From Chromatiales bacterium (GTDB lineage: Bacteria > Pseudomonadota > Gammaproteobacteria > Steroidobacterales > GCA-2729495): a stretch of DNA of 44,388 nt. Location: assembly GCA_002729495.1 (NCBI GenBank), contig PBYE01000040.1, forward strand, positions 1-44,388, given 5' to 3'. The notes under the pieces are model-generated. The model saw only the letters and a list, made by a program, of their open reading frames with translations. It did not search any database and was not told the origin of the DNA. The position numbers and the translations under genes are program-made. This document shows, one piece after another, positions 36,925 through 44,388 of the stretch (positions are counted from its first letter, which is position 1; every line of letters begins with the position of its first letter).

Positions 36925-36933
36925 ACTTTAGCA
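36925..36933 (-). promoter_or_regulatory. Extended -10 element before the DUF3237 gene
   Basis: TGC followed directly by TAAAGT on the minus strand, with only 6 bases to the ATG at 36918. There is no matching -35, as is usual for extended -10 promoters. This is a weak call from motif alone. Confidence 0.3.
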
Positions 36934-36954
36934 CGGCAAAATTGCGTTTCCGGT

Positions 36955-37242
36955 TTAGCCTGCCGGCAGTTCCGTTTTCAGTTCGACGATGCCGATGTCA
37001 AAGTCCCGGGAGTCCCGTTTACCCCGTTTACCCCGTTTACTAATCGTCAGCACGAAGCGCAGGCCGTGAAAGGTAAGTTCCGGCAGCTCGCCGGTGCCGA
37101 ACGAACGGGCGATTTCCTCTTTAACCGGTAACTGCTCGGCGGGTGTAGGGTCCGCGACCACCTGCCATTTTTTCGCCACGGCATCCACCAACTCCGCGAG
37201 CGGATTTTGCGATGTGCGCATCCTGCCGCCGCCGCAGGTCAT
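36955..37242 (-). CDS. Small protein of unknown function
   Basis: I do not recognise this 95-residue product. It has no membrane segment or signal peptide. The region AEQLPVKEEIARSFGTGELPELTFHGLRFVLTI looks like an ordinary folded core. The basic stretch KRGKRGKR is encoded by three copies of a 9-base repeat. A start at Met8 (37221) is also possible. It lies upstream of the DUF3237 gene on the same strand and could share a message with it. It could still be non-coding. Confidence 0.4.
   Translation of the reverse strand: MTCGGGRMRTSQNPLAELVDAVAKKWQVVADPTPAEQLPVKEEIARSFGTGELPELTFHGLRFVLTISKRGKRGKRDSRDFDIGIVELKTELPAG
37015..37041. repeat. Three tandem 9-bp units
   Basis: ccgtttacc at 37015-37023 and 37024-37032, then ccgtttact at 37033-37041. 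In the minus-strand frame it encodes the repeated Lys-Arg-Gly of the small unknown protein. Probably slippage. Confidence 0.8.
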
Positions 37243-37498
37243 GCTGTTTCTCTGGGTCTGGCCACGTTTGTAACGTTAGCACCGACCCACCGGTTCTGCG
37301 CGTCTGCCATGCTCAAAGGTAAGGCTGATTCTGCGGTGTAAGCACAAGTCCATGAATACCTGATTTCGCTACTGCAAAAAATCAGTGAAGCTTTCGGCCC
37401 TGCTTGGTTCCAGCGCATTGTGTGGGTGGGATCAAAAGGGCCCTGGCATCCCTCACAGGGGAGGACAGGGGAATAACAATAAGTTTCGGGGTATATCT

Positions 37499-38173
37499 AT
37501 GAGTGCGTCATTCAGGCGCGCGTTCGTCGTGCTGTTATTTCTGACCGTATCATCTGCCGCACAGGCATCACTTCTGAGTTTCAAAATAACCGGTGAGGTA
37601 ACGGTTGTAGACGCCACTCTCAGCAGTGAATTCAGCGTCGGAGAGTCGGTCGAGTTCGGTTTTACACTCGACTCAGCGGATTTTTTGGATTTCGGTGGCA
37701 CGAGCACCGTCGTGGATGGAACCAGCTTCACGACATATGACCGCTATTATATTTTTGGAGGCGACTACTTCGGAACGGGTGGCACGGACGAAAGCGGTAT
37801 ATTTTTTGATTACTACACCGCTTATTCTCCCGAATATCAGGCGTTCCGCCACGAAGACCATTCAATGACATCAGCGGATGTTGGCGGTCTGACGAAGTCA
37901 TAGATTTATTTTGATTTCAATTTTCTGGCAGGCACATTTTCTAATCCCAGTACATCAAATATTATTCCTGTTTCGGAGCTCCTGGCGTTGGACGCATCGG
38001 ACATAGGCACGGATCAAAACAACTCCCTGTCTTTCGACGCACCAAACTACAAATATGTTGACTTCGATGTCACCGGTATCGAGGTCACGTTGGTGCCGAT
38101 CCCGGCCGCTGCCTGGCTGTTCGGCTCGGGACTCATCGGTCTGTTCGGATGGACGAGGCGCAGACAAGCGTAG
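37499..38173 (+). pseudogene. PEP-CTERM-type (VPxPA) secreted protein gene interrupted by an amber codon
   Basis: One continuous frame of 224 codons from the ATG at 37499, broken only by TAG at 37901-37903 (codon 135). The first part has a signal peptide (MSASFRRAFVVLLFLTVSSA, cleavage after AQA) and a beta-rich, Gly/Asp/Tyr-rich body. After the TAG the frame stays open and ends with VPIPAAAWLFGSGLIGLFGW and TRRRQA. That is a PEP-CTERM/VPLPA-type sorting tail: proline-containing motif, hydrophobic helix, arginine cluster. Such tails are recognised by exosortases, which move proteins to the surface or exopolysaccharide. Without the tail the first part could be secreted but not sorted. A base error, decay or read-through are all possible. 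No exosortase is in the window. A perfect hairpin terminator follows. Confidence 0.8.
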
Positions 38174-38184
38174 ATAACAACCAC

Positions 38185-38227
38185 AAACATTAAAAAAGCC
38201 CGCATCTAGCGGGCTTTTTTAATGTTT
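38185..38227. terminator. Bidirectional terminator after the PEP-CTERM-type gene
   Basis: A perfect 19-base inverted repeat (38185-38203 and 38209-38227, loop atcta) with core GCCCGC / GCGGGC flanked by A6 and T6. It works in both directions by sequence. The same core recurs at 39647-39672 and 40255-40280, each time beside tRNA-Asn 3'-end sequence. Confidence 0.93.
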
Positions 38228-38244
38228 GGCTACCCGACCCGGAC
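38227..38244 (-). other. Decayed tRNA-Asn 3'-end fragment, copy 1
   Basis: tggctacccgacccggac matches the last 18 bases of the intact tRNA-Asn (40291-40308) with one mismatch, in the same orientation. Similarity to copy 2 continues about 30 bases further right (through the former T-arm), then fades. It touches the terminator at 38185-38227. Confidence 0.75.
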
Positions 38245-38466
38245 AAAAACGCGCATTGGGAGATCAGGGTCGTAACACCCGTTCGTATTACGTAGCTATA
38301 CGGATGCCCGTAGTGACCTGTGCGGGCGTAGACTGATTGTGGAAAGCATCGATAAAGTCAGGGGTCCTCGCTTCCTCCGCAACACCGCAAAAGACCCCAG
38401 GATCACCACCGAGCTGGCGGAGCCGCTGCAAAGCGAGCAGCGACATTGCCAGGGGGAGTCAGCGCC

Positions 38467-39597
38467 ATGTACATAAACTTCTGGTATCCCGTCGCCAAGA
38501 GCGAGGATATCGTCACCTACGAACCCTTTCGGACCCAGCTACTGGGTCAGCAACTGGTTGCCTTTCGCGACAGCGACGGCGCAGCGCACGTGCTGAGCGA
38601 TGTCTGTATCCATCGGGGCGGCGCCCTGGGTAAGGGCTGGGTCAGGGACGGCACCGTGGTGTGCCCGTACCATGGCTGGCAGTTCGCCGGCAACGGCAAA
38701 TGCACCCATATTCCGACGGTGGATGAAAAAAGCATACCGGCCCGCGCCAAGGTCGACAGTTACCCCGTACAGGAAAAATACGGCATCGTGTTCGCTTTTC
38801 TCGGCGACTTGCCCGAGGCGGAGCGGCCGCCGCTGTACGAGATCGAGGAATACAGCAAGGAAGGCTGGCGTGCGAACAGACTCGTGGTCTTCGAAGTTAA
38901 TGCGTTCTACGAACGCTCTATCGAGAACGGGCTCGACCCGTCCCACAATGAGTTTGTGCATCCGGCCCAGGGTTCGCCGACCATGGCTGCCGAGATTCGC
39001 CAAAAGCCGCTGGACACACAGGACGGCCCCTGGGGGAGCACAACCGTGGTCCGTTACGGGAAAGAGCGCGGGCCGGAGGCATTGGGCGATGCAGCTCCGC
39101 TGCGCACGGATCCACATGCCAGTTTCAGTTATCACGGCCCCAATCAGTTGATCACGTGGATTCACTTCGGCGATGACAGCAAGTTCCAACAGTATTTCTT
39201 CGAGGCGCCCATCGACGAGACTCATACACGGATTTTCTTCATCAACATGCGCTCCTTCATGCTCGAACCGGAAAATGACGGTCGCCTGGTCAAGGTGAAC
39301 CTGGCCATCGCGCAGGAGGATATCGATATCCTGGAAGCCCTCGATCCGGTGTTTACGCCGAGCAGTCCCACCGAGGAGGTGCTGGTACCGTCCGACGGTG
39401 CGGTCATAAGTTATCGGAAATACCTGAAGCAATGGAAAGACAATGGGTGGCATATCGACATGGATACGCTGCGTGCGAATCATCTTAACCGGGCTTATGC
39501 AATTCCGTGCCCGGAGCGGCGTACGTCAGGAAACTGGGTGTTAAAGGCGGTGCCGCTGGTTTCCGTCACGGAGGAAAAAAAGGCTGCGACCGGATAA
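38467..39597 (+). CDS. Rieske [2Fe-2S] oxygenase (aromatic ring-hydroxylating type, alpha subunit-like)
   Basis: A 376-residue Rieske non-haem iron oxygenase. The 2Fe-2S site is Cys47-x-His49 and Cys66-x2-His69 (CIHRGG, CPYHGW). The mononuclear iron site shows Asp157-x2-His160-x4-His165 (DPSHNEFVH). FWYPVA at the start and the length suggest the single-component group that includes vanillate demethylase and related O-demethylases or cholesterol oxygenases; the substrate is not readable. The ATG at 38467 follows AGGGGGAG, a good ribosome site. No reductase gene is adjacent, so electrons must come from elsewhere. It lies between two tRNA-Asn remnants, which suggests acquisition. Confidence 0.9.
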   Translation: MYINFWYPVAKSEDIVTYEPFRTQLLGQQLVAFRDSDGAAHVLSDVCIHRGGALGKGWVRDGTVVCPYHGWQFAGNGKCTHIPTVDEKSIPARAKVDSYPVQEKYGIVFAFLGDLPEAERPPLYEIEEYSKEGWRANRLVVFEVNAFYERSIENGLDPSHNEFVHPAQGSPTMAAEIRQKPLDTQDGPWGSTTVVRYGKERGPEALGDAAPLRTDPHASFSYHGPNQLITWIHFGDDSKFQQYFFEAPIDETHTRIFFINMRSFMLEPENDGRLVKVNLAIAQEDIDILEALDPVFTPSSPTEEVLVPSDGAVISYRKYLKQWKDNGWHIDMDTLRANHLNRAYAIPCPERRTSGNWVLKAVPLVSVTEEKKAATG

Positions 39598-39620
39598 GGG
39601 CATAACGAAACTTTGTTTAA

Positions 39621-39699
39621 GCCGAAAGCAGACGCTCAAGGATCATAAAAAGCCCGCATCAAGCGGGCTTTTCTTTTAGCGTGGCTCCCCGACCCGGAC
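39621..39699. repeat. Repeat of the tRNA-Asn 3' end and its terminator, copy 2
   Basis: About 79 bases closely match 40229-40308. Shared parts are (g)c(c/g)gaaagcag(a/g)cgctcaaggatca, then the A-rich GCCCGC/GCGGGC hairpin, then an exact 19 bases covering the tRNA 3' end (39681-39699 against 40290-40308). The rest of the tRNA is gone, although a faint T-arm remains (ccggacaaaaccggg). Confidence 0.85.
39647..39676. terminator. Terminator after the Rieske oxygenase gene
   Basis: AAAAAGCCCGC-atcaa-GCGGGCTTTT (39647-39657 and 39663-39672) followed by ctttt. It has the same core as the hairpins at 38185 and 40255. It stands 50 bases after the Rieske stop codon. Confidence 0.88.
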
Positions 39700-39947
39700 A
39701 AAACCGGGCACTGGCAGGCTAGGGCCGGAATAGCAGGCTGAATGCCTGCTAATAACCCAAAGCGGATATCCAAGACAGGCTTGCTATCTGGCCAAAATGT
39801 ATGCAGTATCCGCCCGCGATCTACGTTCTGGCCTGCTTTCAATGACTCGCCCAGTCCTTGGGTGTATGATTCAAATCACCCACTGCGACAAGGTTGTTCG
39901 TCACCGCGCCCGATTTGCGCGCGGCGTTTTCTCTATGGAGGCCAATA

Positions 39948-40151
39948 ATGGCTACAGGAACTGTGAAATGGTTTAACCCCTCAAAAGGGTTTGGTTTTAT
40001 CCAGCCGGAAGATGGGAGCAAAGACGTCTTTGTTCACGTTAGTGCGGTTGAAAAAGCTGGCATGGGCACACTGAACGAGGGTCAGCGCGTCAGCTACGAA
40101 ATAATTACGGAGGGCGGGAAAACCGCAGCTGGCGACCTCAAGGCAGCCTGA
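39948..40151 (+). CDS. Cold-shock domain protein (CspA family)
   Basis: A 67-residue single OB-fold RNA/DNA-binding protein, [20 protein letters not shown] onward. RNP1 is KGFGFI and RNP2 is VFVHVSA. It melts RNA structure and may act in cold or general stress. The ATG at 39948 follows ATGGAGG, a strong ribosome site; the upstream in-frame codons are not conserved. The leader from about 39840 is long enough for the temperature-sensing structure seen in cspA, but I cannot show one. Which Csp paralogue it is cannot be said. Confidence 0.95.
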   Translation: MATGTVKWFNPSKGFGFIQPEDGSKDVFVHVSAVEKAGMGTLNEGQRVSYEIITEGGKTAAGDLKAA

Positions 40152-40254
40152 CAGGCTGCAAATTGATTTGCTCGCGGAAAACCTGGCCTAGTGTCGGGTT
40201 TTTCTTACCTGCTGAACATCCGCTTCTGGCGGAAAGCAGGCGCTCAAGGATCAC

Positions 40255-40280
40255 AAAAAAGCCCGCAACAGCGGGCCTTT
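40255..40280 (-). terminator. Terminator of tRNA-Asn (also faces the cold-shock gene)
   Basis: On the minus strand GCCCGC-tgtt-GCGGGC followed by six T (40255-40260), 10 bases after the tRNA 3' end. Read on the plus strand the same stem is followed by cttttc, so it may also stop the cold-shock transcript. Confidence 0.85.
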
Positions 40281-40290
40281 TCACTAACGG

Positions 40291-40366
40291 TGGCTCCCCG
40301 ACCCGGACTCGAACCAGGGACCAATTGATTAACAGTCAATCGCTCTACCAACTGAGCTATCGGGGA
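40291..40366 (-). tRNA. tRNA-Asn (GTT)
   Basis: 76 bases with encoded CCA. On the minus strand the acceptor TCCCCGA pairs with TCGGGGA. The D-arm is AGCTCAGTTGGTAGAGC, the anticodon loop holds GTT (40331-40333), and the T-arm is CTGGTTCGAGTCCGG. All arms pair, so it is functional. Remnants of its 3' end occur at 38227-38244 and 39681-39699. Confidence 0.97.
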
Positions 40367-40475
40367 ATAGTTTGTCTCTGGCGTGCGGCGCGATTTTCGG
40401 GCAAGCACCCGGGCAAGTCAAGGAATCACGAGGGTTTCGCGGCACAGCGCAGGCTGGCTGCGAACGGCCGGATGG

Positions 40476-41657
40476 CTACCCCAGCAACTCCCCGATGCGC
40501 CGGATGGCCTCTTCCAGCACGTCCATGCTGGTCGCAAACGAGAAGCGCGTGTAACCGGGCGCGCCGAACGCCGAGCCGGGCACGATTGCGACCTCGGCCT
40601 CGTTCAGCAGCAGTTCCGAGAACTGGGTGTCTTCGCTGCAGCCTTTTGCTTCCATCGCCGCCGAAATATCCGGGAAGGTATAAAAAGTACCCGCGCCCTC
40701 GACACAGCTCACGCCGTTAATGTCATTCAGCGCCGCAACCAGATAATTGTGCCGCTCGCGGAACGCTTTCAGCATTTCCTGCACGCAGGACTGATCGCCG
40801 TTCAGCGCGGCCACGCTCGCGGCCTGTGAAATGCTCGTCGGGTTCGAGGTGCTCTGGCTCTGAATTTTCTTCATCGCCTTGATGATCTCCACCGGGCCGC
40901 CGCAGTAACCGATGCGCCAGCCGGTCATCGCGTAAGCTTTGCTCACGCCGTTTAGAGTCACGGTGCGGTCGTACAGGTCCGGACACACCTGCGCGAAACT
41001 TGCGAAGGGTTCGTCGGCCCAGTAGATGTGCTCATACATGTCATCCGTCGCAATCACGACTTTAGGATGTTTACGCAGCACGTCGCCCAGCGATTCCAGT
41101 TCGGCGCGCGTATAGGCCGCACCGGTAGGGTTACTCGGACTGTTAAAAAACATTAAACGCGTGCGGTCGGTAATCGCAGCTTCGAGCTGTTCGGGCGTAA
41201 TTCTGAAGCCCTGGTCTATGCCCGCCAGCACCGTGACCGGTTTGCCACCCGCGAGCAGCACCATGTCCGGGTAAGACACCCAGTAGGGTGCCGGAATAAT
41301 GCATTCGTCACCGTCGTTTAAAATGGCCATGCAGATGTTGAAGCACGAATGCTTGCCGCCGCTGGAAACGAGGATCTGGTCCGGCGCGTAGGTCAGCTCA
41401 TTGTCGCGCTGAAACTTATTAATAATGGCCTGCTTGAGTTCCGGCGTACCGTCCACCTGGGTGTACTTGGTCTGACCTGCGTTGATGGCCTCGATGGCTG
41501 CATCCTTAATGTGCTGAGGCGTGTCGAAGTCCGGCTCGCCGGAGCCCAGCCCGATAATGTCGCGACCCGCCGCGCGCAACTCGGCAGCCAGGGCAGTGAC
41601 AGCCATGGTCGGCGAAGGCTTCACGCGTTTCACGCGTTCTGAAACTGATAGACTCAA
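40476..41657 (-). CDS. Class I pyridoxal phosphate aminotransferase (aspartate aminotransferase 1b type)
   Basis: A 393-residue PLP aminotransferase exchanging amino groups between aspartate (possibly also prephenate or aromatic acids) and 2-oxoglutarate. The PLP lysine is Lys240 in [25 protein letters not shown] (175-183) and the [11 protein letters not shown]-terminal segment (38-47) mark subgroup 1b, distinct from E. coli AspC. I placed the start at TTG 41655-41657 (reading [21 protein letters not shown]) behind AAGG; the frame is open 26 codons further but without conservation. It is divergent from uvrB, 84 bases apart. Substrate range cannot be fixed from sequence. Confidence 0.92.
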   Translation of the reverse strand: MSLSVSERVKRVKPSPTMAVTALAAELRAAGRDIIGLGSGEPDFDTPQHIKDAAIEAINAGQTKYTQVDGTPELKQAIINKFQRDNELTYAPDQILVSSGGKHSCFNICMAILNDGDECIIPAPYWVSYPDMVLLAGGKPVTVLAGIDQGFRITPEQLEAAITDRTRLMFFNSPSNPTGAAYTRAELESLGDVLRKHPKVVIATDDMYEHIYWADEPFASFAQVCPDLYDRTVTLNGVSKAYAMTGWRIGYCGGPVEIIKAMKKIQSQSTSNPTSISQAASVAALNGDQSCVQEMLKAFRERHNYLVAALNDINGVSCVEGAGTFYTFPDISAAMEAKGCSEDTQFSELLLNEAEVAIVPGSAFGAPGYTRFSFATSMDVLEEAIRRIGELLG

Positions 41658-41741
41658 TGGTTTACCTTGTCTGGGTTGCCTCGGCCCGCGGCCGGGCCAA
41701 ACGGGGTGCAAATATACGGGATTCTTGCGCGTCAAACTATA

Positions 41742-43772
41742 GTGTCAGCTTCCAATCAACATTTTGAACTCGCGGCCGGATTCAGTCCGGCCGGCGATCA
41801 GCCGCAGGCAATCGAGGCGCTGGTCGAGGGCCTGCGTGACGGGCTGGCCCGGCAGACGCTGCTGGGTGTCACGGGCTCGGGCAAGACCTACACGATGGCC
41901 AATGTCATCCAGACGTTGCAGCGGCCGACCCTCGTGCTCGCACCCAACAAGACCCTGGCGGCTCAGCTTTACGGCGAAATGCGGGAGTTTTTCCCGCACA
42001 ATCGGGTGGAGTACTTCGTCTCTTACTACGACTATTTCCAGCCCGAGGCCTACGTCCCTTCATCGGATACCTATATCTCGAAAGACGCCTCGGTCAATCA
42101 GCACATTGAGCAGATGCGGCTGTCGGCGACCAAGACGCTGCTGGAATATCCGGACGCGATTATTGTTGCGACGGTCTCCTGCATATACGGCCTGGGCGAC
42201 CCGGAAACCTATTTCAGCATGGTGTTGCACCTGATGCGTGGCGAGAAGCTCGACCAGCGCGTGCTGTTGCGCCGACTGGCCGAATTGCAGTACACCCGCA
42301 ACGAAATCGAGATTGCGCAGGGTACCTACCGGGTCCGGGGTGAAAATATCGACATTTTCCCGGCGGAATCCGAGCGGGACGCGGTCCGCATTGAATTGTT
42401 CGACGACCACATCGAATCGATCTCGATATTCGATCCGCTGACGGGTGAAGTGCAGCAGAAAGTTCCCCGCTTCACGATCTACCCGAAGACACACTACGTG
42501 ACCACGCGCGACCGCATGCTCGCGGCGGTGGACGAGATCAAGGTCGAGCTCAAAGATCGGCTGGAGGTCCTTAATAATGAGAACAAGCTGGTCGAGGCCC
42601 AGCGGCTGGAGCAGCGTACGCTCTATGACCTGGAGATGATCCGGGAACTGGGTTACTGCCAGGGGATCGAGAACTACAGCCGTTATTTAAGCGGCCGCGA
42701 GCCGGGCGAGCCGCCACCGTGCCTGTTCGATTACCTGCCATCCAACGCGCTGCTTATCGTTGATGAAAGCCATGTGACGATTCCGCAACTCGGCGGCATG
42801 TACCGCGGCGACCGGTCGCGCAAGGAAACCCTGGTCCAATACGGTTTCCGTCTGCCGTCCGCGCTGGATAATCGGCCACTACGCTTCGATGAATTCGAGG
42901 CGGTGGCGCCGCAGATGGTGTTCGTGTCTGCAACCCCGCGCGACCTTGAAAGGGAAACATCAGGCGCGATCGTTGAACAGGTCGTGCGCCCGACGGGCCT
43001 GGTTGACCCTGCGGTCGAGGTCCGCCCGCAGCGGACCCAGGTGGACGATGTCCTGTCCGAGATTAATTTGCGGGCGGCAGTGGATGAGCGGGTGCTGATT
43101 ACGACACTCACCAAGCGTATGGCGGAAGACCTGACCGAGTACCTGCATGAGCACGACGTGCGGGTGCGTTACCTGCATTCCGATATCGAAACGGTCGAAC
43201 GTACCGAGATCATCCGCGACCTCAGGCTGGGTGAATTCGATGCGCTGGTCGGCATCAACCTGTTGCGCGAAGGACTGGACATGCCCGAGGTCTCGCTGGT
43301 CGCGATTCTGGATGCCGACAAGGAAGGCTTCCTGCGCTCGGAAGGCTCGCTGATCCAGACCTGCGGTCGCGCAGCTCGCAACATCAACGGCGCTGCAATC
43401 ATGTACGCCGATAAGGTCACCGGTTCCATGCAGCGGGCCATAGCCGAGATGGAACGGCGCCGCGACAAGCAGATTGCCTTTAATAAAGAGCACAACATTA
43501 AGCCGCAGACGATCCGCAAGGAGGTACGCGAGATCATGGAGGGCGCGCGTTTAGCAATCAGCCGGCGCGGCGGCGTGCGCAAGGTTGCCGAACCGCAAGC
43601 AGATTACGCCGGCATGAGCCCCGAGATATTGCTGAAGAAGATCGCCAAGCTCGAGAAACAGATGTACAAACATGCCCGCGACCTGGAATTCGAGGAGGCG
43701 GCGAAGATACGCGATGAGATCAACGAGATGCGACGTGTCGGCCTGGGGTTCTCGGACACGAAGGTGGGCTGA
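41742..43772 (+). CDS. uvrB: Excinuclease ABC subunit B
   Basis: Damage-verifying helicase-like subunit of nucleotide excision repair. It has about 676 residues from the GTG at 41742 ([20 protein letters not shown]). A TTG 25 codons upstream is in frame but unsupported. Walker A GVTGSGKT has Lys48. The beta-hairpin region is [12 protein letters not shown] and the Walker B-like box is IVDESH. Helicase motifs run to CGRAARN (motif VI). The UVR domain [23 protein letters not shown] at the end binds UvrC. No LexA box is obvious in the 84-base gap to the divergent aminotransferase gene, and no Shine-Dalgarno is seen. Confidence 0.97.
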   Translation: MSASNQHFELAAGFSPAGDQPQAIEALVEGLRDGLARQTLLGVTGSGKTYTMANVIQTLQRPTLVLAPNKTLAAQLYGEMREFFPHNRVEYFVSYYDYFQPEAYVPSSDTYISKDASVNQHIEQMRLSATKTLLEYPDAIIVATVSCIYGLGDPETYFSMVLHLMRGEKLDQRVLLRRLAELQYTRNEIEIAQGTYRVRGENIDIFPAESERDAVRIELFDDHIESISIFDPLTGEVQQKVPRFTIYPKTHYVTTRDRMLAAVDEIKVELKDRLEVLNNENKLVEAQRLEQRTLYDLEMIRELGYCQGIENYSRYLSGREPGEPPPCLFDYLPSNALLIVDESHVTIPQLGGMYRGDRSRKETLVQYGFRLPSALDNRPLRFDEFEAVAPQMVFVSATPRDLERETSGAIVEQVVRPTGLVDPAVEVRPQRTQVDDVLSEINLRAAVDERVLITTLTKRMAEDLTEYLHEHDVRVRYLHSDIETVERTEIIRDLRLGEFDALVGINLLREGLDMPEVSLVAILDADKEGFLRSEGSLIQTCGRAARNINGAAIMYADKVTGSMQRAIAEMERRRDKQIAFNKEHNIKPQTIRKEVREIMEGARLAISRRGGVRKVAEPQADYAGMSPEILLKKIAKLEKQMYKHARDLEFEEAAKIRDEINEMRRVGLGFSDTKVG

Positions 43773-43916
43773 GAAAGGCTCTCAGGCCGGCCTAGTTAAC
43801 ATAATCATTTGTGAACTGGAAGCCTTTGATCTCGTCTTCGCAGCAGCAGTATGGTGTCTGCTATAAAGAACTTTGTTTGTCCCGTTAGCATAAGAAACAA
43901 CCGGGGGGGCTCCGTT

Positions 43917-44388
43917 ATGCGCCATCTGGTTTGCGCGACACTATTGTTATTCGCGGGCTCAGCACAGGCAGTGGCTGTCGTTATCGATTTCGAGGAGTTT
44001 ACTCCAGATGTGGCAATCAACCCTCCAAGCGGTGACGCGGTGTCAAAAGGGTTTTTCCTGGATTACCTGGATGAAGGGCTGGCGGGAAACCCGGTCATGC
44101 TTAACGCATCCTCTTCGCCCAACGGTACCCAAGTTTATATGAATTGCCCGGCTTGTGTTCCCGTAGAGCAGATAGACGTGTCCGCCGTCTCCGGAGAAGT
44201 GTTCGATCTCTTATCGATCGACGTTGGGGCCACCAACACGGGCGGCAGCTTCGATTTTGTCTTTACTGGATTTTTCTCGGGCGGGGCACGGCGAGCGCTT
44301 CGGCGATCAATGCCGGCGTGCTGCAGACTTTCAACTTCAATTCATCCTGGTCAGGTCTGGACAGCTTCAGGATTGAAATATCGCCCAA
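43917..44388 (+). pseudogene. Secreted protein gene with frameshift, cut by window end
   Basis: From the ATG at 43917 a signal peptide (MRHLVCATLLLFAGSAQA) leads into VVIDFEEFTPDVAINPPSGD and a beta-rich body with VFDLLSIDVGATNTGGSFDFVFTGFFSGG. This is a layout typical of PEP-CTERM exported proteins. At 44283-44286 (a run of four G) the frame goes wrong. Read as is, it turns into Arg-rich text (ARRALRRSMPACC). One frame over it continues sensibly as GTASASAINAGVLQTFNFN and on through SWSGLDSFRIEISP to the window edge. One base appears missing. Decay, phase variation or an assembly error in the G run are all possible. Any sorting tail would lie beyond the window. Confidence 0.7.

Larger units (their letters stand above)
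39598..39947. other. Gap between the Rieske gene and the cold-shock gene
   Basis: 350 bases with no gene. The left part is a repeat of the tRNA-Asn 3' flank and terminator (39621-39699). The right part (39700-39947) includes the presumed cold-shock leader. I see no clear promoter boxes or riboswitch. Confidence 0.6.

Noticed and set aside
37440-37470. Sigma-54 promoter before the PEP-CTERM-type gene (tggcatccct...)
   Set aside because: The TGGCA half is present but no TTGC-type -12 element follows at the required spacing.
37385-37498. Upstream start for the PEP-CTERM-type gene
   Set aside because: The added 38 residues would bury the signal peptide; the ATG at 37499 gives a normal export signal.

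Overview
The window comes from the chromosome of a gammaproteobacterium with roughly 55-60% G+C. The evidence is gene order: smc-zipA-ligA; scpA-scpB-rluB; ubiG with a MupP-like phosphatase and an MTA deaminase divergent from gyrA; serC-serA-pheA-hisC-aroA-cmk-rpsA-ihfB-lapA-lapB. The mixture of Pseudomonas-like synteny, DUF6502 genes and VPxPA-type C-terminal sorting tails suggests a marine or sediment lineage such as Woeseiaceae/Chromatiales relatives. That placement is inference; the class-level call is firm.

Layout. 1-1048 (minus): a lysine-rich histone H1-like gene cut by the window edge, and queF. 1235-7482 (plus): smc, zipA, ligA (chromosome organisation, division, replication). 7500-10200: an AT-richer accessory block holding two divergent paralogues of the uncharacterised DUF6502 family, facing each other across a secreted protein whose last 54 residues are perfect Gly-X-Y (collagen-like) triplets. 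10467-11607 (minus): yciB-yciI-bolA. 11717-15719 (plus): yciO-type gene, site-2 protease, scpA, scpB, rluB. 15748-20569 (minus): an overlapping run from MTA deaminase through ubiG and a MupP-like phosphatase to rmuC and an SDR. 20866-34238 (plus): gyrA, then serine and aromatic amino acid genes (serC, serA, pheA, hisC, aroA), cmk, rpsA, ihfB, lapA, lapB. 34349-35559: a secreted ComEA-like protein and galU.

35584-40290 is a patchwork: a TauD-type dioxygenase, a DUF3237 protein, a small unknown gene, an amber-interrupted PEP-CTERM-type gene, a Rieske oxygenase and a cold-shock gene. The last two are separated by decayed copies of the 3' end and terminator of the tRNA-Asn gene that lies intact at 40291-40366. 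40476-43772: a class I aminotransferase divergent from uvrB. The window closes in a second secreted-protein gene that carries a frameshift.

How the parts work together. Smc and ScpA/ScpB form the condensin complex, encoded in two clusters here. SerC and SerA are successive steps of serine synthesis. PheA, HisC and AroA serve aromatic amino acid synthesis. LapA/LapB regulate lipopolysaccharide assembly. UbiG and the MTA deaminase share SAM-linked metabolism, and the MupP-like enzyme belongs to peptidoglycan recycling. The most novel-looking material is the DUF6502/collagen-like block, with a palindromic operator candidate and a probably leaderless promoter. Next are the tRNA-Asn remnants, the REP cluster before pheA and the two broken sorting-tail genes.
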